Shown here in pieces: positions 21,648-34,239 of a stretch of 64,000 nt of DNA. Positions within the stretch are counted from its first letter, which is position 1, and every line of letters starts with the position of its first letter. The stretch is from Brassica napus. Its lineage: Eukaryota > Streptophyta > Magnoliopsida > Brassicales > Brassicaceae. Where the stretch lies: assembly GCF_020379485.1 (NCBI RefSeq), contig NC_063444.1, positions 8,752,652-8,816,651 on the forward strand, read 5' to 3'. The position numbers and the translations under genes were made by a program. The notes below the pieces were generated by a model. The model made no database searches. It was not told where the DNA came from and was given only the letters and a program-made list of their open reading frames with translations.

Positions 21648-22113
21648 AGTGCTGGGATGCGTTTGCTGAGGAAGAGATTGTTGGGTTGGGATATATATAT
21701 AGTCTCAATAGGGAAAGGAGAGAGATGTGATGCGTTTCATTTAAGTGATTAATTAATGGATCTTTAAGAGGCATTGATATCATTGAGTAAGAGGAGGGAT
21801 GTGGAGAGTTACACGCCGATTTGTCTGGAGGATAGCTTTGATTCATCATTGTTGCCGTCGCAGGCGTTATACAGAGGAGATGGGAAGACGATGAGTTTTG
21901 GAGGGTCTGTAGATGTCGTGACAACTTAGGTTAGAGGAATAGGAAAGTAAAACAAACTGGTCATTAAAATTAATGTGTTTATTCCGTAGCACATCTTCGT
22001 GGCCCAACAGCTTAACATCCTTAATGACATTGACAAATGATTGGTTATGAATATTTTGTCCTAAGTGGTACACCTAGAATTGCTTCAATTTAGTTCATTT
22101 TATATAGTAGAGA

Positions 22114-23215
22114 TAAAATAATAATACTGTGAAAAATATATATAGAATGAAAAAAATATTGGGCCACGATGATAAGAAAATGGAGAAGAAAATGGTTGAA
22201 AAACAAAATGGTAAGACTTTTGTTGGAACATTGAAAACTGATAATACTGGGACAACTTTTTAAATCTCTCCATTTAAGATATTATGCAGTACTAATCATT
22301 ATAAAACCTTAGTAAAAAAAACCTTCATTATAATACCCCTTTGCTCTATAAACAAATGGTTAAGTAAAGGTGTGACTGCCTAGTCATAGAGTCGTAATAA
22401 ACGGTTAAGTAAGATTATAATGCCTCCTTCGTTACAAAAGTTAACATGACTACTTTTGTAACTACTTTTGTAACTAAACGGCATAATAAAATAATTTCTT
22501 TTAGTGTTTAGAATTTATGTAACGAAAACATGATGAAAAATTTACACCTAGAGACACATTTTGAATTTCTAATTTCATTATAGGACACATTGCACTTGGC
22601 ACAAACTTTTTGATGAGAGAAAGACTTTAATATCCTTTAACTAAAGAGAACTGAGAACTGACCAACCTTTTTTCCCTTACAAATTCTAATTGCCAACTCT
22701 CAAATCCTTCGTACATGATAACTAAACATATCTTTTTATTCTTTCTGATTTTCAAAAATTTATTTTTTACGTGAAATTTATCTTTTTTTCTTTTTCTCTT
22801 TTCCATTGAATCTCTGCATTCGCTTTCAATTCAAACCCAATAAACTCGGAATATAAACTCAATTCCTTCAGCAACATCACCAATAGCTTCCTTAATGTTA
22901 GAATTGCTCATCCTAATCTTTCTAAAATATTCATCAACACCTTCATCAATACTCGTTTTGAGATATGTTCGAAGACGTGGTGAACGTGCCTGTCTTATGG
23001 AGGAGCACGATCGGACTATGAACCCCTTTCTCTTCTGTAGAGGTCTTCTTTCTCCCTAAATCTCGACGTCTTCTTTTTCCCCGAAATCGAAATCGACATC
23101 TCGATCTCTGTTTCTCGACCTCGAAACTCTGTTCTTTGTGATTCACAGATTAACTCCAAATGGAAGGTTAGATCCCGCTTCTTAAAACAATTACTTGACT
23201 CTGTCTTCTCGGTCC
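22114..23215. other. Intergenic, no gene seen
   Basis: AT-rich DNA with a direct repeat of ACTACTTTTGTA at about 22450-22476. A CT-rich stretch at 23020-23160 encodes only composition-biased frames. I recognise no gene here. Confidence 0.4.
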
Positions 23216-24032
23216 AAACCCTAACTTTTGCATCTTGAGAAAATGAACCCCTTTCTCGAGGCTCAGTCCCGTGGAAATGATGGCGGTGGCGGTGGAGAGC
23301 ATGATGGAAGAAGCGGTGGATACCGCAGTGGAGGCGGTGATGGTTGTGGAGGCGATAGTGGAAGATGTGAGTATGAATACAATGGTGGTGGTTGGTGGAG
23401 GTGGCTGCCGGATCTTCATCCACAAAACCTTGAACATAAGACCTCATCCACAAGATCTTCATACACAAAACCTTGATTCATGTGTCCACATTTTTCCGTG
23501 TCCATAATTTTACCATCCACAATGTGTATGTTCATATCTAACTCGTCCACAACTTTTCGTGTCCACAAACACTTGATATGCAAGGTGCAATTTCTGCTTC
23601 AAAATCGAACCATTTTAGCTTTGTTTTGTTTCTAAGGATATATCTCAACTTTCGTCTCTTTGTTCTAAAATTAGCAGAGAACGGAGAAGAATAGTTTATT
23701 CCCTGTCAACTGTTCACCGTAGCCACAAGCATTGCGTCCATACATATCCATCCATAAGTATCTGATAAGTGTCCACGTTTCTTGCGTCCACATTTTTCTG
23801 TCCATAAATGTTCTATTGATTGTGCTCAATGACTTTTCATATTTACTTAACCTTTCTACTATATTTATGTACATATAACAAGTAAAAAGATAATTAAATA
23901 GATTTTAGTCTGCTTGTCCATAATTCTTGTTTCTACAACTCATTTGTAATTTACGTGTTCACAACTTATGAATCCACTTTTTTTTTTCTATCCACAATAT
24001 AGATGTCCATATTTTATTTGTCCACTTAATCC
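23216..24032. repeat. GGN-rich patch followed by dispersed TCCACA words
   Basis: At 23260-23405 the plus strand is a run of GGTGG/GGCGG triplets. It reads as a Gly-rich frame on one strand and a His-rich frame on the other, and neither has a recognisable domain. From 23410 to 24032 about twenty copies of TCCACA or TCCATA (often GTGTCCACAA) are scattered at irregular spacing. I cannot assign it to a known element. Confidence 0.5.
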
Positions 24033-25900
24033 AAAAATCTAACGTCAAATGGTTAAAATATATGTTAATGGATGTTAAAATGTAGAAGATAAAAAGTTAG
24101 AATTTGTTATGTCAAATTTTTTAATTTATATACTTTAATATTTGAAAAATAATCAAACAAAGGAACGAGAGTTGAACTTATAAAAATAATAAAAACATAT
24201 TAAGAAAAATACAAAAAAATGCAACTCATCGGTCAGACCATTAACTAAGTTACATTCATTTAGTCACTCAAACCAAAATCTAGTATAAGTTAGTTACTGT
24301 GTTACCAAATCCAATTGACCATGTAGTTTTTCCTTTAAAAGGAACAGATTTTCCTTTTCACTCAAAGTAGGGGTAAATCCATCCACAAAAAGATAGTTGT
24401 ATGGACAATGTGTCCTAACCGCATAATGTGTCTCTCAAAGCAAGAGAGAGGAAGACATAATGTTTCTGTGTATAAATGTCTCTGAGCACAAGTGACGAGA
24501 AGCACACTTACCAATAAATATTTATTGTTTTCGTTCCCTAAAGTAAATACTCTCACATTTGTGGATGATGGGTTCACCAATCAACCCCACAGAAAGATTC
24601 AAGGACAATACCACATCCATTTCGTAGATATAATACTTCTTTCAAGATCACAAAATTATGAGTGTATTTGTGATCAAATATCATCCGTTTGCAATTAGAA
24701 AACAAGTACTATTACAAGAATAACTCTTAATTTTTGTACTCAACTAATTAATGGAGTTTAGAATCAAATTCACATCAGTGAAAAAAAAAAGAATCAAATT
24801 CACATAAAGTCCACACTAAGTCTAGGAGTGAGTTTGGGTGGAACCGTGGAAGAGAACCATACAGGACACGCGGCATATGGCTATAAAGATGACTGGAGGT
24901 GGAGATGGTGCATGCATATGCATGGTATTGGTCGCAGAAGATGAATGCTCGTATAAGAAAGTGATGTAAGAACTTGGTGCTTAGGTTACAAATGTAATCT
25001 CCATGCAAAACGTACTGGTATGAATATTGGCAACAAATCTTGCTGTGCCCTCCACGCATTCCAGTTTCTCCGTTATGGCCACCCCATCTGCAATGAGATC
25101 TAAATCAATTTCTTTTTTACCGGTCATGAGAGCTTCGTGATTAAGATCATTTTCATGTACTTTATTTTACCAAGATCTATAAAGCTGACGCCTTACAATG
25201 ACTTAAGCCATTTGTATCATACTTATTTTCCTTATACATTAGAGCATTTCTATTAGAAATATCACAAATATAAATTAACAAAAAATAGAAAAAAAGAAAC
25301 GAAAAAATAGTTTTCGTTTGAAATATCTCCAATGGCTTTTATTAGGTCACGCGGCCTGTTTAACGCCTTAAACTAGCAAAGCTTTCAAAACATGTTTTGG
25401 ATCTTATAACATCTTTCATAAATAATATAAATCCCCACTTGGTGGAAAAAAAAGAGAAAATTGGCTTCTATGCCTATAAAAAATCCTTAGCAAAGTACCC
25501 ATGAGATGAATGAAATATTTTTGTTTCGATTTTAACCTTTCTGATAGGTTTCTAGTTGTGTCAGCCTACTAGTTGTGTCAGTATGTTAGTTGTGTTTGTC
25601 GGTCTACTACCTTTCTCCCTCTCTCTTCTTATCTTAGATTCTAACTCTCTCCCTTCTTACTTTACACGACTTCCAATCTTCCAATCAGATATTCCTCTTG
25701 AGTTTTGTCGCCGGAGCCAGTGCGCAAGCGCTCGAAGAACATCAACCTATGCCATCTTCGACGCTACCGTCGCTAAATCAAAATCAATCTCATTTCCTTT
25801 TCCTATCAATCCACAACTATTTTTTTTTTTGAATTTCTCTCTTAAAGTTATTATTTTCTATTTGTAATATTTTATGTTATAAGTTTGATGCTATTTTTCA
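24033..25900. other. Intergenic, no gene seen
   Basis: AT-rich DNA. Around 25245-25345 TTAGAGCATTTCTATTAGAA and AAATATCTCCAATGG lie about 90 bp apart and resemble short MITE ends. The minus-strand frame at 24775-25059 has no domain I recognise. The Arabidopsis gene At4g20250 would be expected hereabouts, but I cannot identify it. Confidence 0.4.
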
Positions 25901-25929
25901 CTTTGATTGTTCTAAAATTGAAATTGGTC

Positions 25930-26560
25930 CAAAATTTGTTATCTGGTATATTGTTTTATAAATCGTTTGTTATCTGGCAAATGATTTGATACAATGCTAC
26001 ATATTTTGTTAGTTGATACAAAAAAACTTGTCTTTAATTGATACATGATTGGTGTAGCTGATAAATGTTTTGGTAAATAGTTTGCGAGCTTATACATTTT
26101 TTGATTATTGGTCTGTTTTGCTGACAAATGGATTGATACTTAGTGTGAGTAAATATGTCGTTTGTTAAATGATATTTTATCTTATACATGTTTGTTATGC
26201 AGTATATGTTTTGTTGGGTGACACGACGTTTGATATCGATGATTGAGTAAAGGAGAAGATTAAAATTTTTGAAAAATGGTGGCAATGATAAGATATAAAA
26301 AAATAGGAGGAAAAAGAATTGAGAAATAGGAAATAAAAGAGGAAAGAGAATGAAAAAGTGTAAGAGAAAAGATAGTGTATCAATGTGTATTATTATTTTA
26401 ATATACTACATGTTTTTTGATATATTGTTGTTAAGTATCATCTAAGAGAACATATAATAAACAATATATTAATTAACAAATTATCTATCAAACAATGTAT
26501 CAATTAACAAAACATGTATCATCTAAAAAATTATGTATCTACAACAAACAAGGTTATTTC
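25930..26560. repeat. Degenerate TTGATACA repeats in inverted arms
   Basis: The left arm (about 25930-26235) repeats words like TTTGTTAGTTGATACA and GATAAATGTTTTGGTAAA on the plus strand. The right arm (about 26385-26545) has the complementary words, for example TGTATCAATTAACAAAACAT. The two arms flank an A+G-rich centre. This looks like an old fold-back or MULE-type element, but the exact ends were not found. Confidence 0.5.
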
Positions 26561-27654
26561 ATAAGTGTAGTTTCTAACAAATAAGTTAACCACTAACAAT
26601 TAATTTAACACTAATATTAAAATTTAGAACGAATTGTAGATTTCAAAGATGTTGAGATCTTGCAATCAATTATTATTTCTGATTTAGATAAATTATAACA
26701 TTTTGTATAAATTCATGAGTGATTTCAATTTCATAACATAACTATTATCTGATAACTATATAATTTGATGTTATATGATTTGTTAGCGATATGATAATTC
26801 ATTTAGTTGAGAGAATTTAAAATTTATAATTAAATTCTTATTTATGTAAAATTGTCTGACCACATGCTAGTCTATTTGTCATGTATGTATATGAATATGA
26901 TTCTGCTAAATTCCCTTATGGTTAACATATGTGTGAGATGCACTCTCTTGTATCAACACAAAATCCAAGAAAATGAGTGGTTTACAACAGTCCAAACAGC
27001 ATATGCAATCTTCTAACAAATCTGTCAGAGAATTTTTACTTCTCTAACTCTTCTGTCCATCGCTGAAAAGGGCATCAAACGTAAGGACATTTTCATCCAA
27101 GGAAAAATCAAAATGTGTTGACTGTGTCTTATATGTCAATCAGATGGCAAACCTCTAATTTGAATCTGTTCTAAGGGTATTTGCCTAATTCTTCCCGAAA
27201 AAAAAACATATTACACACAGAAACTTTTAGTACTGGGATAAAAAAAAATTGGCGGGAACAATTTTTTATTTTTAGTGGGGTCCATAATTTTTTTCTTAAA
27301 GAAAACAAACATTTTTTAAAAAATATGGGGTCAGCTGACCCCACTAGTAGTACCCTGCCTCCGCCCAACACAGCCCATTGTTTTCGCCTTCACCCGTAAC
27401 CCGTTCTACAACATCTTAGATAGAAAAAAAATTACAACTTGTTATAGTTTCAAGAAAACATCTTAGATAAAACATTTCTTCTTCCTCGCCCATACTGTTA
27501 TTGAATTCCGATGTACTTTTCACAACCACCTTCTGTAGTTATTATACGCACAACTTTATGCTCAATCATTGAGCCAAAAGAGTCATGGCCGTCCCAAAGA
27601 TTTATGAATCTTCAAATAATGTGGCCCTTTACAAAAATTACCATGAAAAATATA
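26561..27654. other. Intergenic, includes a 16-bp palindrome
   Basis: AT-rich, with a perfect palindrome GGGGTCAGCTGACCCC at 27327-27342 inside a patch (27220-27380) of a type often seen as a degraded repeat in crucifer genomes. No gene is seen. Confidence 0.4.
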
Positions 27655-27656
27655 TA

Positions 27657-27894
27657 CTTATTCCGTTTTAGTTTAATTATCGTTGTAAAATAAAATTTTT
27701 ATTTCAAAATAAGTGTTGTTTTATCATTTCAATGCAAAATTTATTAACTCTATATTACCATCTATTTTTCTATTGGTTGAAATATAGTTAGGTGTATCAG
27801 TAATGATGTTTTTATTTAGTAAATATATAAAATTAAATGTTTTTTAATCTATGTATATAATTCTAAAAATACAATTAAAATAAAACAGAGGGAG
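27657..27894. mobile_element. Stowaway-like MITE
   Basis: A 238-bp element. The left end is CTTATTCCGTTTTAGTTTAA; the right end read in reverse is CTCCCTCTGTTTTATTTTAA, the classic Stowaway consensus. TA is present at 27655-27656 and 27895-27896 as the expected dinucleotide duplication. The interior is AT-rich and noncoding. Confidence 0.85.
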
Positions 27895-27896
27895 TA

Positions 27897-28548
27897 TAAA
27901 ACTGGTTGCGGTCTGGTCCGAACTAGAGGCCAAAATAACTACTCTTGTTTTTACCATCTAAGGTACATGTAATTTATTGTGACCAATGCTTCATTGGCTT
28001 TATAGAAGGGACTGACCTGAATAGAGTGTCTTTCTGCAGAATATCAAAAATATATAAGATATTGTAACCTAATATTATTATTTTCATGGCTCCCAATCTT
28101 CATGACCGAATTAAATTCATATCTAAAGAATCTCAACCAATGCACTAGAAGAAGATAGACACCTACATTACGGGCTGCTCTTTCAACGCCCACAATAAAG
28201 AGTCCATGGGCCTGAACAACCCCACGTTCTAGGATAACCAAACACTGGTTCAGTTTTATTTATTCCCAATGTGCGAGTGTCTTGATTCGTCTTATGATAA
28301 CATGTGGTTTATTTCTTTTCTTAATCCGACTTCTATTTAGAAAAAAAATATACATACTTGGCAGAAATTAAGTGTTGGAATAGAAAATCCAAAACGAGTT
28401 GAAATCTGATAAATGGAAACAGAGACAAACGAAGTGATAATTATAAATCCTTAATTATGAAGTTACATGGCAATCCTCATTTTACAGTCGAGAAATGCTT
28501 CATGCTTCAATATAGTATACTTGCAATTTTTTTGTTTTTATATACTTG
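27897..28548. other. Intergenic, no gene seen
   Basis: A stretch of mixed composition. The minus-strand frame near 28044-28241 shows no domain I recognise. Confidence 0.4.
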
Positions 28549-28553
28549 CAAAT

Positions 28554-28940
28554 TGTTGATATGCCTTGAATCTGGATGTTACATCTAGGCGATGGATGTT
28601 ACATCATATACATCATACCGACTCGGTTGCATCAGGAGCGTTGCATCAAGTTATTATGGATGTTACATCTGATATTATGGATGTTACATCTGATCGTGGG
28701 CTTAAGCCCATGAGTCCGTTTAGTCTAGGGTTTTAGATGCGAGATATTACTATATATATCTTGTATTCGAAGTAACCCTAAACTTGCACTCTGTAAACTC
28801 AATATCGCCTCCAATAATAAGATCTCTCTTTGCCCGTGGACGTAGCCAAGTTGGTGAACCACGTTAAATCTCTGTGTCGTTGTTACATCGTTTTTATTCA
28901 TCTGTTTCCGCATCTGTTTCTTCTCACGATTGTTACAACA
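28554..28940 (+). mobile_element. Solo LTR, probably Ty1/copia
   Basis: The element starts TGTTGATATG and ends GATTGTTACAACA, so the terminal five bases (TGTTG/CAACA) are perfect inverted repeats. CAAAT precedes it at 28549-28553 and follows it at 28941-28945. Four copies of GGATGTTACATC lie in the first 130 bp, two of them within a tandem 21-bp unit. TATATATC at about 28752, CAATAATAAGATC at about 28812 and the GGACGTAGCCAAGTTGGTGA stretch are typical of crucifer copia LTRs. No internal sequence adjoins it. Confidence 0.85.
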
Positions 28941-28945
28941 CAAAT

Positions 28946-29595
28946 TTTACGTTGCTAGAATAACAGTTCACGGTTGTGAAGGATGGCTTGAAAGATTTCT
29001 AGTTGGTAAAGGTTTTGTGTCTTCGGCTCTACCAAGGTGTGTGTTATATACAACACTGCGTTCCCCACGATCGTATATAATCTACAACTTGATGAAAGTT
29101 ATAGTTATACACACCACTATATCTTCCGTACGTGTGATTTATTGAATCCCTGGTATTAATTAACATTGATTTTTTCATCAAATTCGTGATCCAAGCACAA
29201 AATCTGGTAGATTGCCATTGTATGAGGAACTATGAATAGCTTTCTTCTTTGTTCATAAGTCTCTATTTGGGCATCCCATAGATTTCAGTCTCCCTAGTCT
29301 TTTGTTTTCGTTGTACCTTGCAGACAATTCATGTATTATTGCACTGATTAATCACTTCCTACTCAGCAATAAGTGTCTTCTGACTAATCCAGTGAATGTT
29401 ATTGTATTTCCATGTGTTGTTTTACATTTTTAAACTAAAGACAATTGTATTTTTTTAAATTATAAAATTATTTTTAAAATAAAAAATACTAAAGATATTT
29501 TTAAATAATAATAAGGAAATAGACAGAAATATTCATGTTTATTTGAAATATATATATGATCATAATGGTTTTTTTTGTCATCAACGTATACATAT
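28946..29595. other. Intergenic, no gene seen
   Basis: AT-rich DNA between the solo LTR and a LINE remnant. Nothing is recognised. Confidence 0.4.
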
Positions 29596-30210
29596 TCATA
29601 CTGAGTCTGTAAACCAAACCGGGTCATCTGCATCCATGTGAACAACAAAAGACGGTTGCTTCTTAACACTGCGTGCTAGTCTATCAGCCTTTGAATTTTG
29701 CGTCTTTGGTACATAGATAATCTCTGATCGTGTAAAACTCTCTTTCAGGATCTTGGCATCTTCTAAATAATTTGCAAAAGCTGGTCATTTTTCTGGTTTC
29801 GAAACCATCTCCACCAATTGAGAACAATCCGTTGCAAACGTAACCTGAAATTGACGTAAATTCCTCATACATTCCATTGTCCAGAGTAGCGCTTCCATCT
29901 ACGCCCGAAGGGGAGAGAGACTAGCCCTAGCATTCCTCGCCCCCAACAATCCATCAAATACTTCTAAGGTGTTGAACCAACCTTGTCCTGAAAAGATATC
30001 ACCCTCTTTCCATGAGCCATTTGTAAAACACCATCTTCCTAGAATTGACGGCAGGATCGTATCCACTATTTGTGGTATTGTCCTCTGTTCATTCAATATT
30101 TGTGTCTCAGCTCACAGTGTTGATTTTGTTTCTGCCAATTTAAGCGTATCCATAGGATCCATATCAAGATTACTGAAAACTTTATTATTCCTAGCTTTCC
30201 AGATGTAACA
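29596..30210 (-). pseudogene. LINE RNase H domain remnant
   Basis: On the minus strand the frame reads IWKARNNKVFSNLDMDPMDT, GRWCFTNGSWKEGDIFSGQGW, then FATDCSQLVEMVSKPEK and IYVPKTQNSKADRLARSVKK, ending W-F-T-D-S-V at the TGA 29596-29598. This is the plant RVT_3/RNase H-like domain at the C-terminus of many LINE ORF2 proteins (the N-G-S-W, T-D-C and K-A-D-x-L-A-R signatures). There is a stop in the middle (near 29786) and frame changes, so it is dead. The rest of the LINE is absent, and no poly(A) or target duplication was found. Confidence 0.8.
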
Positions 30211-30534
30211 TAGTATTCATGCAAACTAATGATCTTCCATCTGCGGGAAAACTCTCGAGAAAAGATGATCACTAACATTAACCTAACATTATCTGTAAAA
30301 CTAAGAAATATCCACACATCTCGTTCATTTCTACACGACACAGTATATTGCTACACCGGAGTAAATATTTATATTAGTAACTAGGGTTATAATTTACTTG
30401 TAATCAAGATTATTATTTTTTATATGATTAGAGGTTTATGTTTTAGTTTTACATTTGCAAGAGATGTATATGAGATATATTATTTTCTTAATTTAAAATT
30501 AATAAAAAAACTATTTTTTACTATTAGCATAATT

Positions 30535-30561
30535 TCTCTCTCTCTCTCTCTCTCTCTCTCT
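30535..30561. repeat. (CT)n microsatellite
   Basis: A perfect TC dinucleotide tract of about 27 bp. Confidence 0.9.
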
Positions 30562-33500
30562 ACGCTACGGGAACCAAAAATACATAAATATATCATTTAA
30601 AGAGTATTTCAAAATGTTTAGCTTACTTAAAATTTAAGGTGATATTAACTTTATTGTGTATGTTTTGTTATTCTTGTTATAGATCATGATCATCTTAATA
30701 TTAAAATGTTCATGAATACATAATAGTTTTACATATTTTTTTTGTTTATTCTACTATAATTATGATAATTTTGATAATAAGTAAAATAATTTTTAATACA
30801 AAAATATTAGATTATATTTTTTCTTATGAATATTTTTAAAATTTATGTCTTTGATATTATATTATTAATTATGTGCTAAAATATTATTTTAGGTTGATGT
30901 CCAATGAAATTTTTTCATATATATATATATATATATTTATATATATTTGAAACTATTGTTTTTCATATCGTATTAGTTCTAGTTATTTTTATCCGAAATA
31001 GGAGGTGCGGTTGGACGAATTTTTTTCAAATGTGTCAACGATGTGATTGTTTTTTTATTAGGTTAGCAGGTGTCATTTGCCGAGAAGAGAGTACATATGT
31101 TATGGGAAGTGAGTGTTCTAAATAAGGCATAAGTTAGTGTTTGGACAAAACTACAACACTTCAATTTAATGTAAGAACATGTTTAGTATTCCACACTCAG
31201 CTAATTTGTCCACCGTTTTTATTTTATTGTGATATATGCAGACTCAAACTTGGAAGTATAATAAGAAAACTTCATTATATGTATATATCAAAACTCAGCC
31301 AATTTTAGAGACACAGAAGCAGCCAAGTTAAATAGAATTCACAATCCAGTAGTCGGTATGTAAAAGATGTAATTGAAATATACTCACAAATCACAATCAT
31401 GCATACTTACACATGATTCTATATCCATAAGTGTCAGGACTAACTGTTGTATCCTTGAGATCAGGGCCAACGACCTTTTAGGGAGCCACAGTAATGAAAA
31501 ATCAACACCAAGATGTTGGAAATTATTATGAACTAAAGATAAATAGATCTTTTAAAAAAAAAGTTCACTAAAAAAAGTTATCTCCCCTCTTCTATCGTAT
31601 TCCTCTTTTCTCTTCTTCTCTGTTTATTCTGTTTCTCATCTTATTTTTTCTGTTTCTTATCATTTTTCTGTCACAATCCGTCAAGTACAACGATGAGCTT
31701 AACAAAAAAAATTTCATTACCTTTTTGTGTTGTTTATTAAGAGAAATAAACTGATGATTTTTTTGGAAGAAAACATTCATATTTATAATGGAGGATTAAC
31801 ACAAAGGAATGAATGAAGAGATTCATTGAATATGAGAACTTGTGAGAGGTAGAGAGTAGGTATTAATGTGAATGTTAATGAAGATGCATGAACCAAGTTA
31901 ATTTTCGTAACGGCTTCAGATTAAAGAAGTCTATTCGGCTTCCGACTGATATTGATCGGAATCGTTCGTCACCGGTGAAACCGTTGGATTTCTATTGACA
32001 GTTGACTGAACGGGAATTGTTGCTCGACGGTCACTTTCCCTAAGTTTCGTATACCGTTTTTTAGAGAAGATATATTTGAACCGTTGTAAATACATAAAAC
32101 CCATTAAATTCAAGAATTAATGAAACACTGACTTTTGATTGACCGTGATACGTGTCGCCACTACAGATTCCAAATTAGTTACACGAAATCTTATATAGAT
32201 GGCCTAGGATGGAAGGAAACCTTTCTTATATATATATAGATTGTAGATGAACAAAACAATAGGCTCACACCGAAATATGTCTACGAAAATGTGTTATACA
32301 TGACTGCAAATATGAAAAAATGATGAAATGAATGATATTTTATAACGGATGGTTGTCCATTGTTTTGTTCATCAAAGACAACTGATAATGAAGGCAACCC
32401 ATGTGCATGTATACTGTCATCATGCCACCATTCTATGACCATTTCAAAAACCTTATAATTTGTATTCTTAAAAACAATATATAGTTTGTGTTCAAAAAAA
32501 AAAAAAAACAATATATAGTTCCTCAAAAAACAAAACATATAAATCATGTAAACTATTTTTTTCGAAAAAGGACTCTTACAAATATATATATAAGAAGAAG
32601 AAAATTAGTTTACATGATGTTAGCGAATCATTTTCTGACTTTAAAAAAAGGTGAATTCTTTGTAAGGAAATAATTTGAACCATTGAGGTTCGCTATTTCT
32701 TATTTATATTTAGTTAAATGGGAAGGATTAAGATTTAGGAGTGTAAACCATGTTTGTGTTTGAGATTTCATAGTTTATTATAGATATTGAGGGTGGGATG
32801 TCTGTCTTCTACCATAATTATCTCTAATCATTTTCATTATATTAATTTTGTTTTTAGACAGCCTAATTTCTTTCAAACAGCTAGGCCATGTGAATTGTTT
32901 TTTCTTTTATTTTCTTTTTTCAGTGAATTTACTTATTTTGTTTATTCTGTTTCTAAAACAATAAATAAACCCATAGTTTTAATATATCAACTCAGTTTTT
33001 TCACGCCAACAGGTGTGGTCACCTTACTTTCAATTAACATTTGGATTTGGTATACATCCTTCATTAGAAGGATACGAAAGCTGATTATTATTCTTCAAAG
33101 TTTTTCGTTTATCTCTCTAGAGAGTTCAAGTATAGCAACACAATGTGCTTGACTCTAAATAAATCCAAAAAATACTTGCATATAGAAAATTCATATCGGT
33201 CAACATTTGCGTTTTGGAGCCAGATATTCTTGGTATTGGTCAAAGTATGGGTTTACCAAAAATGTATCCTTCATCAAAAAGATGCATGTTCGAAGATTTT
33301 GGATTATGTTTTCAATTTTTATCCTTTGGTCAACCAATAGGGTCTAAAACTTTAAAATAAAATAAAAAGATCTAAGAAAATCCCTTTAAATTTCTTATAT
33401 ATATTTTAGGTTTATAATATATATATTACACAAATTAAAAGTCCAAACTACATTTTCAGATTTCGAGGATAATCATAATCCAACTCAAAGTATGACATTA

Positions 33501-33600
33501 ACATCAATGGAATAATCAAAACAGAATAATATAAGGTCTGATGTCTTAAACAGAATAATATACATTATATAATATGAATTTTTGTATATATTAGATAAGA
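30562..33600. other. Intergenic, no gene seen
   Basis: About 3 kb of AT-rich DNA with short (TA) tracts near 30920 and 32225. The longest frames, such as 32787-33152 on the plus strand, are hydrophobic by composition and lack any domain or supporting codon pattern. No element ends were found. Confidence 0.45.
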
Positions 33601-34239
33601 ATCATAAGATGCGTATATGTTACACCTACAGATCACCATCCAGAATTAACAATCCGATTGGTGCGGGTCCTACTTTGATATTTGCCAACTCTAATTGATG
33701 TGACCGCCAGCTGGCAAATTTTGTTCTGAAATTACCTATTTGCCCTTTTCATCTCCTCTGTTAGACCGTTATTCTGTTTGTTACCTGCGCTGCTGTCATT
33801 GACCCTTTTCGGTTATCGAAGAAAACCAGGACTAAAATCACAGTAATACCGATTAATCCGGTTTTCATTCACGCATCCGCTTCAGGGCGTATGGTCAAAT
33901 ATTTACCGGTTTTGTGCTCAGCAGTCGAGTAAAACCATGGTTTGATGATTCAATAGTGGTTTTCTCGGTTTAATGTTTGTTTGATTGAATGAGAAAGTGT
34001 TAACCGAAATTTGCCCGCGAAGAGACGAAAACGGTTAAGACTCCAACGAGGCGAGAGGGGTAATACGAGAAAAGAGGGAGGGCAAGAATCGTAATTAATA
34101 AGGAAGCCAAGGGGTGAATTGAAGAGAAACCTGTCTATATGACGCGTAAGTGTTTCTTAAATTCAGAGAGACAATTAATCAGTTTTGTGTGTTTCAGAAA
34201 AGAAAAGAAGAGGATCTTCAAAGAGATTTATCATCTCAA
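33601..34239 (+). promoter_or_regulatory. PCAP1 promoter and untranslated first exon
   Basis: This is more GC-balanced than its surroundings and contains no ORF. The untranslated exon probably ends at 34239, where CTCAA|GTAAGTCTC is a strong 5' splice site. The transcription start is not determined. Confidence 0.5.

Larger units (their letters stand above)
19404..22113 (-). mobile_element. Non-autonomous Helitron carrying gene fragments
   Basis: On the minus strand the 5' end is TCTCTACTATATAAAATGAA, preceded by A. The 3' end is CTAG followed by host T, with a GC hairpin CCGCGCGTAGCACGG about 15 bp before it. These are the classic Helitron signals (5' TC, 3' hairpin plus CTRR, insertion between A and T, no duplication or TIRs). 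It is 2.71 kb long and lacks Rep/helicase sequence. It contains an RPA-like fragment near its 5' end and a protein-kinase-like fragment further in, both in element orientation. It sits immediately upstream of the TPS core promoter. Confidence 0.85.

Noticed and set aside
23016..23507. His-rich and Gly-rich frames as a gene
   Set aside because: They are complementary readings of one GGN-rich patch; no domain, no splice support and no conserved motif.
24775..25059. 94-codon minus-strand frame as At4g20250 orthologue
   Set aside because: The position is plausible, but I cannot match any residues to a known protein, so I do not claim it.
28044..28241. 65-codon minus-strand frame as an RNase H fragment
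   Set aside because: It looked vaguely like LINE RNase H but none of the signature residues could be found.
28572..28700. GGATGTTACATC repeats as a CRISPR-like array
   Set aside because: Plant nuclear DNA, irregular spacing and location within an LTR with clear ends and target duplication.
32787..33152. 121-codon plus-strand frame
   Set aside because: Hydrophobic only through T-rich composition; no recognisable domain and no promoter or homologous neighbour.
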